Below are positions 46,971 through 55,619 of a stretch of DNA of 64,000 nt, in pieces. How positions within the stretch are numbered: position 1 is the first letter of the stretch; the number at the start of each line of letters is the position of its first letter. The stretch lies in assembly GCA_029055875.1 (NCBI GenBank), contig JAIDCJ010000006.1:62001-126000 (forward strand), read 5' to 3'. The position numbers were made by a program, and so were the translations under genes. The stretch is from Clostridia bacterium. Lineage in GTDB: Bacteria; Bacillota; Clostridia; Christensenellales; Borkfalkiaceae. The notes beneath the pieces were generated by a model. It was not told the origin of the DNA, ran no database searches, and was given only the letters and a program-made list of their open reading frames with translations.

Positions 46971-48701
46971 CTATTTCTTAAAGACGAGCACCTGAAAGCT
47001 GTGCGGTGCGAGCGTGAGCGTTCTCTCGCCCGTGGGCGCAAGCCGTTCGGGTTTTATTTTTTGGGGTTCGTGCAGAGCGTTGTAGTCGGTAAGCTCCCCG
47101 CTAAGACGGATAATCTGCGTGAGTGCGCCGAAGTCGTAATCCCCCTCCACTTCCGCCTCGAGCGTTTCGTCGCCCGCATTGACGACCTTGACAAACGTGA
47201 ACGCGTCGCGCTCGGAAGCTGAAACGTACACCGCTTTCTCGTCCGACTGTGCTTTCAACGTAAAAATACCTTTATGGAGACTGAAAAGCTGTTGCACGTA
47301 GTAGCTCGCCGTAGGGCAGACGGAATTTCCGTCAAACCAAATCAACACGGGGCTCCACTGTGTATAGCCAACCCTTGCCAAGAGCGGTGCGTAGCACATG
47401 GCGGGATCATCGGCATTTTGCTCTAAACCCGTCAGAAAAGCCGCTTCCGCAAGCGCACACTCGAAGCGGTTCGCCTCGGGCGTTTGCGGCGCGTTCTTTA
47501 AGCCTGCCGCATATCTGCCCGCAACTGCTTTCTCCCTCGAAAGACCGTTTGCTTTTTCATAGAGCTCATCGGGCGAGCCGAACGTATTCGCACCCGTTTC
47601 TACAATGCAAAGCTTGGGATATATTTCGTGAATGCGCTCTTCGAGCATTTTCTTACATTTCTCTTTTTCGCGCGCCTTACTTGTACCGAACGCCACGCCT
47701 AAGTATTCTAATTCAAACGGATCGGGGTGTCCCATCTCCGCGCGCACTCTGCCCCACATCGTGTTCGTACTGCCCGCGGCAAATTCTATGACGTCGAGTG
47801 CGTCCTGCAAGCAAGATTCCTCGTCGTATGCGGCGTCCTCAAGGTTCACGTTTACCACGGGGAAGGGCTTTGCGCCCAGATACTCAGCAAGCTTGAAATA
47901 CTCGAAGTAGCCGATTCCGAGCGATTGCCCGTAATGCGAATTGCCGCCGCCCGCCCATCTGTTCGGCGTGTGTTTTCTGTGCTCCGCTAAACCGATGGAA
48001 TATTTCCAAAGATAGTGTTCGCCCCCTTTGCCCTCAGAGCAATCATCGGGGAAACGCAAAAAGCCCGGCTCCATTTCCTTTAAGAGCGTTACGAGGTCGC
48101 GACGGAACACGCCCATTATCGCGTCGGCGGGCATCATGGAAAAGCAATCGAGGTGAATGCTTCCCGCCTTGGAAAGCGTAAAGCAGAAATCCGCACGCTC
48201 GGCGTCCGTCTTGCTCTTGATATGAAACGCATAGCGGCGCCATTGTCCGTCGGGCTTGAGTTTTACTTTCTTCTCGAAAAGCGGCGTACCGCCCGCGTAC
48301 ACGCCGACGAGCGCCGTACCCTTATAGTTATACGAACGCGCGTAAAAGGAAATTTTGTATTCCGTTTTCGCTTTCAGATAAATTCCGTCGTACGCTTTAT
48401 TCTTCACCCCCGCGCCCGCCTCGTTGGTAGTAAGGCGCAGATAATGGGGATTTTCGTAGAAGAGCGGACGGTCGGTCTTGATTTTCAACGTAGTGTCCGC
48501 GCCCGCGGGATAGACTTCCCACGCATAGCCGCCGTCGTCAACGACGCCGTTATGCTGCACGTCCTTTGCTTCAAAATTTCTGTTTTCAAGCAGCTCGGCA
48601 TAGAGCCCGCCGTCGAGGCTGTAATTCACGTCCTCTAACAAAAGCCCTACTCCGCCGTTTGCTACGGGCGTTTTATCCTGCTGCGTTATAGTAATTTTCA
48701 T
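46971..48701 (-). CDS. GH51-like alpha-L-arabinofuranosidase
   Basis: GLLLEDVNYSLDGGLYAELLENRNFE, FLRFPDDCSEGKGGEHYLWKYSIG, ALAEAAFLTGLEQNADDP. Confidence 0.88.
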   Translation of the reverse strand: MKITITQQDKTPVANGGVGLLLEDVNYSLDGGLYAELLENRNFEAKDVQHNGVVDDGGYAWEVYPAGADTTLKIKTDRPLFYENPHYLRLTTNEAGAGVKNKAYDGIYLKAKTEYKISFYARSYNYKGTALVGVYAGGTPLFEKKVKLKPDGQWRRYAFHIKSKTDAERADFCFTLSKAGSIHLDCFSMMPADAIMGVFRRDLVTLLKEMEPGFLRFPDDCSEGKGGEHYLWKYSIGLAEHRKHTPNRWAGGGNSHYGQSLGIGYFEYFKLAEYLGAKPFPVVNVNLEDAAYDEESCLQDALDVIEFAAGSTNTMWGRVRAEMGHPDPFELEYLGVAFGTSKAREKEKCKKMLEERIHEIYPKLCIVETGANTFGSPDELYEKANGLSREKAVAGRYAAGLKNAPQTPEANRFECALAEAAFLTGLEQNADDPAMCYAPLLARVGYTQWSPVLIWFDGNSVCPTASYYVQQLFSLHKGIFTLKAQSDEKAVYVSASERDAFTFVKVVNAGDETLEAEVEGDYDFGALTQIIRLSGELTDYNALHEPQKIKPERLAPTGERTLTLAPHSFQVLVFKK

Positions 48702-48727
48702 AGTGATTCCTTAAAAAGTAATACCGC

Positions 48728-50401
48728 TCATTCGATTGAATGCGCGATAAAAGTGATATGGTCTGCCGCACGCTCCAAATTCCCGACGAGGTTGATGAAC
48801 ACGCTCGAATTTTCGGGCTGGCATTTCCCCTCGTTAAGACGCTGAATGTGCATGGTGACGATTTGCTTCTTGGTATTATCGATTTCGTCTTCGAGTTTAT
48901 CCACCTCGCTAAGTCCCTTCTTATTCTTGGTAAGGAAGGTATCGAGCGAAAGCGCATAGAGATTTTTAGTCTTTTCGTGCAGATCGGTAATCATTTCAAT
49001 GAACTCATCCGAGAACACGAGATTATCGTTGACGTAATGAGCGGTATATTTGGTGAAATTATCGGCAATTTCGCCGACACGCACGATATCGTTGAGCACG
49101 TAATGCAGGTTAGAAACCGTCTTTTCCTCGTCCATTACAAGCGACGTTGCGGAGAGCTTGACGAGATATTCCACCATGCTTCTATTCGCATTGATCAGCT
49201 TGACGTTGCGTTCCTGCACGTTTTCCGTTACGGATAAGTCCTTTGCAACGAACGCCTCAAAAGCGCGGTTCATGGTTTCCATAGCGTAAGAGAGCAGCTT
49301 GCCCGCGCCCTGATAAATTTGCCCAAGCGCAACGGAAGGCGTGCGCATAAGGCGTTCGTCGAGCTCGGCAAGAATTTCCGTCGTTTTGGAAACCTTCTCG
49401 GGCTTTTCTTTCTTGTCCCGAATCACGAAGTTGGCAATCTTGACGAATATCTTGATGCACGGTAAGAACAAGACTGTACAAATCAAATTGAACAGCGTGT
49501 GGAACATTGCAATTTGCAAGTTCGGATCGTTCTTGAACAGCCCCACGAGAATGGTATCAGCAAACCCTTCCCACGCGAGAAGTAGCACCGTGAAAATGAG
49601 CGCACCGAAGAAGTTGAACATAAAGTGAATGAGCGCGGCACGCTTTGCATTCGGGTTAGCGCCGAACGAGGAAATGAGCGCGGTAACGCAAGTACCGATA
49701 TTCGCGCCGATAATCAAAAAGTAAATCGCGTTCCCCGTTATTGCGGTGCCGCCGCCCGTCACCGTCATCATTGCAATAATGATAGAGTTTACAGCCGTAG
49801 AAGACTGCACGAGCGCGGTCATTAAAATACCGATAAAAAGCAAGAGAAAGGAAGCACCGAATCGGTTGAGATTGGTCACGCTCGTCAACAGCCCTTGAAC
49901 ATTGCCCACGAAGTCGGGGAACAAATTTTTGTTAAACGCAAGCGACATGAATTTGAGTCCAACGAAGATAAGACCGAACGACGCAAGCGCGTTGCCGATA
50001 GATTTGACCTTCTCGTTCTTGGAAAACATTCCCATAAACACGCCAATCGCGGTCGTACAGAGGAAGGTAGTCGTTACCACGTCACCGAGGGAAAGCACCC
50101 AGAGCGTGAGCGTCGTTCCGACGTTCGCACCCATGATAATTGCCGTTGCCTGAAAGAGCGTCATGACGCCTGCGTTTACAAGCCCTACGACCATGATCGT
50201 CGTAAAAGCAGAGCTCTGCCCGATGACCGTAACCGCCGCGCCGATACCCACGCCCGCAAAACGGTTCCCCGCCGTCTTGTTGAGCATGGTACGCAATTTG
50301 CTATGGGCAATCTTCGTCAAATTGTCGCTCAGCGTATGAATGCCGATTAAGAGAGCACCCAAACCGCCGAATATCATCATGACGACTTTGAAATATTCCA
50401 T
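48728..50401 (-). CDS. Na/Pi cotransporter family protein with C-terminal PhoU-like domain
   Basis: IGAAVTVIGQSSAFTTIMVVGLVNAG, GANVGTTLT, LVQSSTAVNSIIIAMM; PhoU-like helices. Confidence 0.92.
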   Translation of the reverse strand: MEYFKVVMMIFGGLGALLIGIHTLSDNLTKIAHSKLRTMLNKTAGNRFAGVGIGAAVTVIGQSSAFTTIMVVGLVNAGVMTLFQATAIIMGANVGTTLTLWVLSLGDVVTTTFLCTTAIGVFMGMFSKNEKVKSIGNALASFGLIFVGLKFMSLAFNKNLFPDFVGNVQGLLTSVTNLNRFGASFLLLFIGILMTALVQSSTAVNSIIIAMMTVTGGGTAITGNAIYFLIIGANIGTCVTALISSFGANPNAKRAALIHFMFNFFGALIFTVLLLAWEGFADTILVGLFKNDPNLQIAMFHTLFNLICTVLFLPCIKIFVKIANFVIRDKKEKPEKVSKTTEILAELDERLMRTPSVALGQIYQGAGKLLSYAMETMNRAFEAFVAKDLSVTENVQERNVKLINANRSMVEYLVKLSATSLVMDEEKTVSNLHYVLNDIVRVGEIADNFTKYTAHYVNDNLVFSDEFIEMITDLHEKTKNLYALSLDTFLTKNKKGLSEVDKLEDEIDNTKKQIVTMHIQRLNEGKCQPENSSVFINLVGNLERAADHITFIAHSIE

Positions 50402-50517
50402 TACGCCGATTGACTCCTCTATGGTATATCTTTTTCCCTATTATACTAGTAATTCATACGTTATCGTTCAATTTTCAATATATTGAAAAAATAACTTTGT
50501 CGTAAACCGCACAATAT

Positions 50518-50552
50518 AAAACCACCCCAACGGTTTTCCATTGGAGTGGTTT
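50518..50552. terminator. Terminator of tRNA-Pro(CGG)
   Basis: AAAACCACCCCAACGGTTTTCCATTGGAGTGGTTTT. Confidence 0.7.
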
Positions 50553-50629
50553 TGGTCGAGGCGACGAGATTTGAACTCACGACCTCTTGGTCCCGAACCA
50601 AGCGCGCTACCAAGCTGCGCTACGCCTCG
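50553..50629 (-). tRNA. tRNA-Pro(CGG)
   Basis: Reverse strand CGAGGCGTAGCGCAGCTTGGTAGCGCGCTTGGTTCGGGACCAAGAGGTCGTGAGTTCAAATCTCGTCGCCTCGACCA; C1-G72, A73. Confidence 0.96.
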
Positions 50630-50724
50630 ATTTGCTCATTTATTATAGCAAATGTTTTTTTGATTTGCAAGCGTTTTCATTTGATTTTCAAGAAGTCGTA
50701 AATATGCGAAATGAGTTTTCTCTC

Positions 50725-52425
50725 TTAAAATTCGCAGATATCGTCGTAAAGATATTCACTTTCAAAACTATACTGCATGATTTCCGTTTTGCCGTTATAT
50801 TCGCGGTTTAAGTAATAACAATGCTCCACATGCATGATTATAAAATTGTCGCGACGGTAAGCCACGCTTGTTACATAAAAAGAATACTCCCCTACCTGTT
50901 TCTTTTCTACAGTGGGCAGTGCCTTTTCGGCATGATAGTCTTTTTCCTTAATCTTTTTCAGCTCGCCGCTGCTCAAATCATACTTGTAATAGGTATAACT
51001 GTTTTTTCCGCCACGCCCGTCGAGATCAAAGCGAAAATACAAGCCCCCCTGGTATACGTTCATTTCCGTGTTATAATTTCCCGAATCGAACTCACCGACC
51101 TGCGTGCATTCGCCGTCTTGGATTTTATGCAGATAATATTTCCAGTCCGTATCATGTTCGTTCTTGTAAAAGTATGCAACAGAAAACACGTAAGCCGCGT
51201 CGTCAAAATAAATATCGTCCACGTGACGGCGGGCATCGATATATTTTGAGGAATACTCCACCTCGCCCAAATTAAAACCATACGCTTTTTCGCTTGCCTT
51301 ATCCACGTCAGTAATCTGTTTATCGCCAATGAGATAAATATTTCCTGCCGTAACCTTCACGGTTCTAAAACCGAACTTATCCGGTAACTGAGCAATATGC
51401 GTTTCGCCGTCTTCCCACCATTCGATGTAATAATCATGTTTCCAGTTCCCGACGTGGATACCGCCCTCGGACTCTATCCAAACCACCTGCCAGGGTCCGT
51501 ATATATCGTTCTCGCCCTCTTCCCAAACCACGATCGAATGCTTATAAAGTTTATAAAAAACACCGTTCTGATAATCAGCCTCTAAAATATGGTATTCCTC
51601 AAAGGAATTCTGATCTTCCTCGGGCATGTGAAATTCGTGAAGCAGATTACCCTCTAAATCATAAATGAGTTTCGTATTTTCGCTATCTATATAAACGGTA
51701 TCGTTTTCGCACAGTTTAATTTTAATTTCTTCATGCGGCAGAGCGGAAAGATACTCACCCGATTTGTGTTCGTTATCGTAAAGATATAGGAAGTAAGCGT
51801 CTTCGACCGATAACACAAAAAAGATTTTATGCACCTTCGTTATATAGTGAAAGTTGTATACGGAGATATCGTCAGCAGTATAAGTTATTCCGTCAACCGA
51901 AATTTCTTTGAGTAGCACCTCCGACTCGAAGCCGTCCGTTGCGCGAAGCAGATTGCCCTCTACATCGTAAATGAGATTCGTATTTTCGCTATCTATACAA
52001 ACGGTATTGTTTTCGCACAGTTTCATTCTAATTTCTTCATACGGCAGAGCGGAAAGATATTCACCCGATTTGTGTTCGTAATCGTAAAGATAAAGGAAGT
52101 AAGAGTCTTCGACCGATAACTCAAATACCGATAACACAAAAAAGATTTTATGTGCCTGCGGCGCATAACAATAATTGTATATGGAAAATTCGTCCGCGGT
52201 ATAAGTTTCGCCGTCCAGCGTTATTTCCTTGAGTAGACTCTCGCTCTCGGAGCCGTCCGTGCGGGAGCGCATATTCCCCTTATAGAGCCAAAGCCCTTCT
52301 TGCTTGCCAAGAACTTTCGGCCTTACTTCCTCTTTGGAGGGATAGCTATATTTGCACGCAGTGAAACAGAACGTAAGAAATATCGCCGTAGCAAAAATGA
52401 AAAATAATTTTGCAAATTTTTTCAT
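50725..52425 (-). CDS. Lipoprotein with internal tandem duplication
   Basis: Lipobox CFTAC; duplicated unit KIFFVLS..VEDxYFLYLYDxEHKSGEYLSALPxEEIxxKLCENxTVxIDSENTxLIYDxEGNLL. Confidence 0.7.
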   Translation of the reverse strand: MKKFAKLFFIFATAIFLTFCFTACKYSYPSKEEVRPKVLGKQEGLWLYKGNMRSRTDGSESESLLKEITLDGETYTADEFSIYNYCYAPQAHKIFFVLSVFELSVEDSYFLYLYDYEHKSGEYLSALPYEEIRMKLCENNTVCIDSENTNLIYDVEGNLLRATDGFESEVLLKEISVDGITYTADDISVYNFHYITKVHKIFFVLSVEDAYFLYLYDNEHKSGEYLSALPHEEIKIKLCENDTVYIDSENTKLIYDLEGNLLHEFHMPEEDQNSFEEYHILEADYQNGVFYKLYKHSIVVWEEGENDIYGPWQVVWIESEGGIHVGNWKHDYYIEWWEDGETHIAQLPDKFGFRTVKVTAGNIYLIGDKQITDVDKASEKAYGFNLGEVEYSSKYIDARRHVDDIYFDDAAYVFSVAYFYKNEHDTDWKYYLHKIQDGECTQVGEFDSGNYNTEMNVYQGGLYFRFDLDGRGGKNSYTYYKYDLSSGELKKIKEKDYHAEKALPTVEKKQVGEYSFYVTSVAYRRDNFIIMHVEHCYYLNREYNGKTEIMQYSFESEYLYDDICEF

Positions 52426-52542
52426 AACCGTTCCCTCCTGATCAGGTTACGTTTATTTTATGCTTTGCGTCGAAAAAAGTCAAGCAGCGCTTTGCATAAA
52501 TTTGAAAAGAGAAAAATTTGCCCGAAATATAGGGTAAAATGC

Positions 52543-52570
52543 TTGACACAAAATAAATTATCTTTATAAT
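52543..52570 (+). promoter_or_regulatory. tRNA-Pro(AGG) promoter
   Basis: TTGACA-N16-TATAAT. Confidence 0.85.
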
Positions 52571-52585
52571 AATAAATGCTTTTAT

Positions 52586-52662
52586 TGAGGTGTAGCGCAG
52601 TTTGGTAGCGCGCTTGGTTAGGGACCAAGAGGTCGTGGGTTCAAGTCCCGTCACCTCAACCA
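52586..52662 (+). tRNA. tRNA-Pro(AGG)
   Basis: TGAGGTGTAGCGCAGTTTGGTAGCGCGCTTGGTTAGGGACCAAGAGGTCGTGGGTTCAAGTCCCGTCACCTCAACCA; anticodon loop TTAGGGA; U1-A72. Confidence 0.94.
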
Positions 52663-52695
52663 AAAAACGGAAACGGTTTTACCGCTTCCGTTTTT

Positions 52696-54009
52696 TTAAT
52701 TTCTCCGATAAATGCTTGCCGTAAAAGATGGAAGATAAATATCGTTTAAGTTCCGAACTTGCCCCGTGAGTAAGTCCGTTCCCTCCGCTTCCTCTACGCG
52801 CACCGTGCAATCTCCCGCGCCGATATTGATTGCAACAATCAGTTTTTCCCCTTCGCATTCCCGAACGAACGAAAAGTTTGTATTTTGCAGCGTTGCCTTT
52901 GTATAGCTACCATAGGCAAGCGCACGACTACTCTTTCTTATATGAGCGAGCTTTTTGATATGCTCTACAAGCTCGGCGTGCGCGCCTTTATCTAAATCGT
53001 CAATACAGGGGCGCAAATGCACGTCGTTATCGCCTTTATCCCCCTCTGCACCGAATTCCGAGCCGTAATAAATGCACGGCATTCCGGGCATGGTAAACAA
53101 CAGCGTATAGAGATTGAGCAGGTTTCGTTTCTCTTTTAACGCAGTATATACGCGCGGTACGTCGTGATTGTCCACGAAGTTAAGCATGCGCTTCCCCGAA
53201 TACAGCGCCCACGGAAGCGAAGAAAACAGCCTCGTGAGCGAATGCTCGATTTCAAACAGATTTTCCGAATTGAACGCCGAGGTCATGCCCTTATAGCACT
53301 CGTAGTTGGTAATGGAATTCAGCCGTTCGGGGCAAATATTATTTTGGAAATTTCCGCAATGGATAACCTCGCCTACAAGATAAAAATCGGGTTTCCTTTC
53401 GTTTACCGTGCGGCGAAGCAGCTCCATAAACCAGGGCGGCAACAGATAGCATACGTCGAGGCGAAGTCCGTCGATATCAAATTCGTCGATCCAAAAACGC
53501 ACGGCGTCCATGAGATATTTTTGCAAATCCCAATTATCAAGGCGCAGTTTGACAAGCTCGGGATGCCCCTCCCAGTTCTCGTAATTGAAACCGTCGTTAT
53601 AGGCGGAATTGCCGTAAAAGTCGATATTGAACCAGAAACGGTAATCGGTGCCATCGCGCTTTTCGCGGACTTCCTTAAAGGGCGCAAACCCCCGCCCCGT
53701 ATGGTTGAACACGCCGTCCAGCACGACGCGGATCCCGTTTTCGTGGAACTTTTTCACAAGCTCCTTAAACTCTTCGTTCGTGCCGAGCCGCCTGTCCACA
53801 CGGTAAAAGTCAATCGTATCGTAACCGTGGCGCTCGCTTTCAAAAAGCGGATTAAAAAGCACGGCACTTACACCAAGCTCTTTTAGTCTCGGAATTTCCG
53901 CCTCGATTTTCCCGAAACGGTGCCTTACTTCCCCGAAATCATTCTCGCGCTCTGCGCCGCAAAAACCCAAAGGATAAATCTGATAGAATACGCTTTCGTC
54001 AAACCACAT
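52696..54009 (-). CDS. GH13 alpha-amylase family enzyme (neopullulanase/cyclomaltodextrinase-like)
   Basis: VVLDGVFNHTG, GLRLDVCYLLP, LVGEVIH, FVDNHDVPR. Start set to MWFDESVFYQIYPLG. Confidence 0.93.
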   Translation of the reverse strand: MWFDESVFYQIYPLGFCGAERENDFGEVRHRFGKIEAEIPRLKELGVSAVLFNPLFESERHGYDTIDFYRVDRRLGTNEEFKELVKKFHENGIRVVLDGVFNHTGRGFAPFKEVREKRDGTDYRFWFNIDFYGNSAYNDGFNYENWEGHPELVKLRLDNWDLQKYLMDAVRFWIDEFDIDGLRLDVCYLLPPWFMELLRRTVNERKPDFYLVGEVIHCGNFQNNICPERLNSITNYECYKGMTSAFNSENLFEIEHSLTRLFSSLPWALYSGKRMLNFVDNHDVPRVYTALKEKRNLLNLYTLLFTMPGMPCIYYGSEFGAEGDKGDNDVHLRPCIDDLDKGAHAELVEHIKKLAHIRKSSRALAYGSYTKATLQNTNFSFVRECEGEKLIVAINIGAGDCTVRVEEAEGTDLLTGQVRNLNDIYLPSFTASIYRRN

Positions 54010-54084
54010 AAAATATAATTCCTCGCTTTCAAATATTCTAACACGTTTTAACACAATTTTCAAGAGAATACGATAAAAACGGCG

Positions 54085-54123
54085 ACTCTACTCTCAGTAG
54101 AGTAGAGAATTTTTCAGTAGAGT
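54085..54123. promoter_or_regulatory. AGTAGAG repeat cluster upstream of degV gene
   Basis: ACTCTACT-CTC-AGTAGAGT palindrome plus further AGTAGAG copies at 54101-54107 and 54116-54122. Confidence 0.5.
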
Positions 54124-54228
54124 TCGATGATATAAATAGAGAGAGCAATTTTTGGAAATAGCGTGTAAAAGCAGGAAAAATGTGGTACATTATTAGGGAG
54201 CGGCAAAAACGCTACTTAGGAGGCAACT

Positions 54229-55137
54229 ATGGCTGAATTTGAAATATTCGTAGATTCCTGCGCTAATATTCCCGATGAAATTCGCAAAAAAAAGAATATT
54301 TGCGTGGTTCCTTACATTATTACGATTAACGGTGAAGAGATCAACTGTATAGACGATAACCGTAACTATACCGAAACCGCAAAGCTTTTCTACCAGAAAA
54401 TGCGCGAAGGCGCGGACGTGAAATCTTCGCTCATTGGGGAAGGACGGTTTATTGACGCGTTCACCCCCTCGCTTGAAGCGGAGAAGGATATAATCGTCAT
54501 TACCCTTACTGCGGGCTTGAGCGGAACGTATAATCAGGCCGTGGCGGCAGGAAAGACGCTTTCGGAAAAATATCCCGACCGTAAAATCTACGTCTTTGAC
54601 AGCGCGAATGCGTCCCTTGGCGAGGGGCTTCTCGCGATTAAGATTGCGGATATGCGCGACGCAGGCGAGAGCGTTGACGCGTGCGCCGAATGGCTGAAAA
54701 ACAATATCTATAAAATGAACAGCTACTTCACCGTGGACGATTTGAAGTATTTGAGGAAGAGCGGCAGAATTTCGAGAGCCGTTGCATTTGCGGGCGGTCT
54801 TCTCAACATTAAACCCCTTTTGGACGCCGACGCAGGCGACATTGCGCAGATGCACCTCTACGGCACGGTACGCGGCAGAAAGAAGGCGCTCTCTGCGATT
54901 GTGGAAGCGTTTGATAAAAACGTGATCGATCCCGCCTCGCAGACGATTGCAATTGCGCACGCCGATTGTGAGGAAGACGCGCTCAGCCTTGCCGCCACTT
55001 TGAAAGAACACGGCGCGGGTGACATCATTATCGAATACTACGATATTTGTTCGGGCACGCACGTCGGCCCCGGTACGATTGCCCTCTTCTTTATGGGCGG
55101 CGACCGCCACGATAAATATCCGAAAAAAACAAAATAA
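54229..55137 (+). CDS. DegV family (fatty-acid-binding) protein
   Basis: FEIFVDSCANIPDE, ITLTAGLSGTYNQAVAAG, IYVFDSANASLGEGLLA, GPGTIALFFMG. Confidence 0.93.
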   Translation: MAEFEIFVDSCANIPDEIRKKKNICVVPYIITINGEEINCIDDNRNYTETAKLFYQKMREGADVKSSLIGEGRFIDAFTPSLEAEKDIIVITLTAGLSGTYNQAVAAGKTLSEKYPDRKIYVFDSANASLGEGLLAIKIADMRDAGESVDACAEWLKNNIYKMNSYFTVDDLKYLRKSGRISRAVAFAGGLLNIKPLLDADAGDIAQMHLYGTVRGRKKALSAIVEAFDKNVIDPASQTIAIAHADCEEDALSLAATLKEHGAGDIIIEYYDICSGTHVGPGTIALFFMGGDRHDKYPKKTK

Positions 55138-55151
55138 ATAAAAATAAAGTT

Positions 55152-55183
55152 ACGCCTCGGAAGAAACTTCCGAGGCGTTTTTT
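55152..55183. terminator. Bidirectional terminator
   Basis: ACGCCTCGGAAGAAACTTCCGAGGCGTTTTTT. Confidence 0.85.
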
Positions 55184-55190
55184 GTTGAAA

Positions 55191-55613
55191 TCAGTTTTTA
55201 TCAGTTTCAAAAAAAGCTTTATATTCGGGCTCTACAACGAGCTCGCGCATGAGTTCGTCTACCGTAGCAAAAACGTGCTTTGTGGCGTTATCTGCACTTT
55301 CCCAATACGCGGGCGCATCGTCGGCGGGAATACAGCCTAAATCATACTCGTCAAACAATTCTATCTTTTCGAGATAATAGGTATAAAACCCCTTTGCCGA
55401 CTTCACGATAACGTAACGATACCATTTATCTCTGCTGTATATTACGTTGAGAACCTTCTCATTTTCCGTGTCGTCAAGTCTCTCCCGACACATCATTTCT
55501 ACGATTTCTTCTCGGGAAGGGAGCGTGCGTTCTCCCCGCTCTATTAAAGGCCCCCAGGAAGGAAGCGCTTCCCCTCTGTTCTTTTTACGTTTGAATAAAT
55601 CGAAAAATCCCAT
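55191..55613 (-). CDS. Hypothetical protein
   Basis: 140 aa ORF MGFFDLFKRKKNRGEALPSWG...; between asnS and degV. Confidence 0.6.
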   Translation of the reverse strand: MGFFDLFKRKKNRGEALPSWGPLIERGERTLPSREEIVEMMCRERLDDTENEKVLNVIYSRDKWYRYVIVKSAKGFYTYYLEKIELFDEYDLGCIPADDAPAYWESADNATKHVFATVDELMRELVVEPEYKAFFETDKN

Positions 55614-55619
55614 AAACCT

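Noticed and set aside
54193-55110. 305-aa minus ORF opposite degV
   Set aside because: Antisense shadow; DegV frame has strong family motifs.
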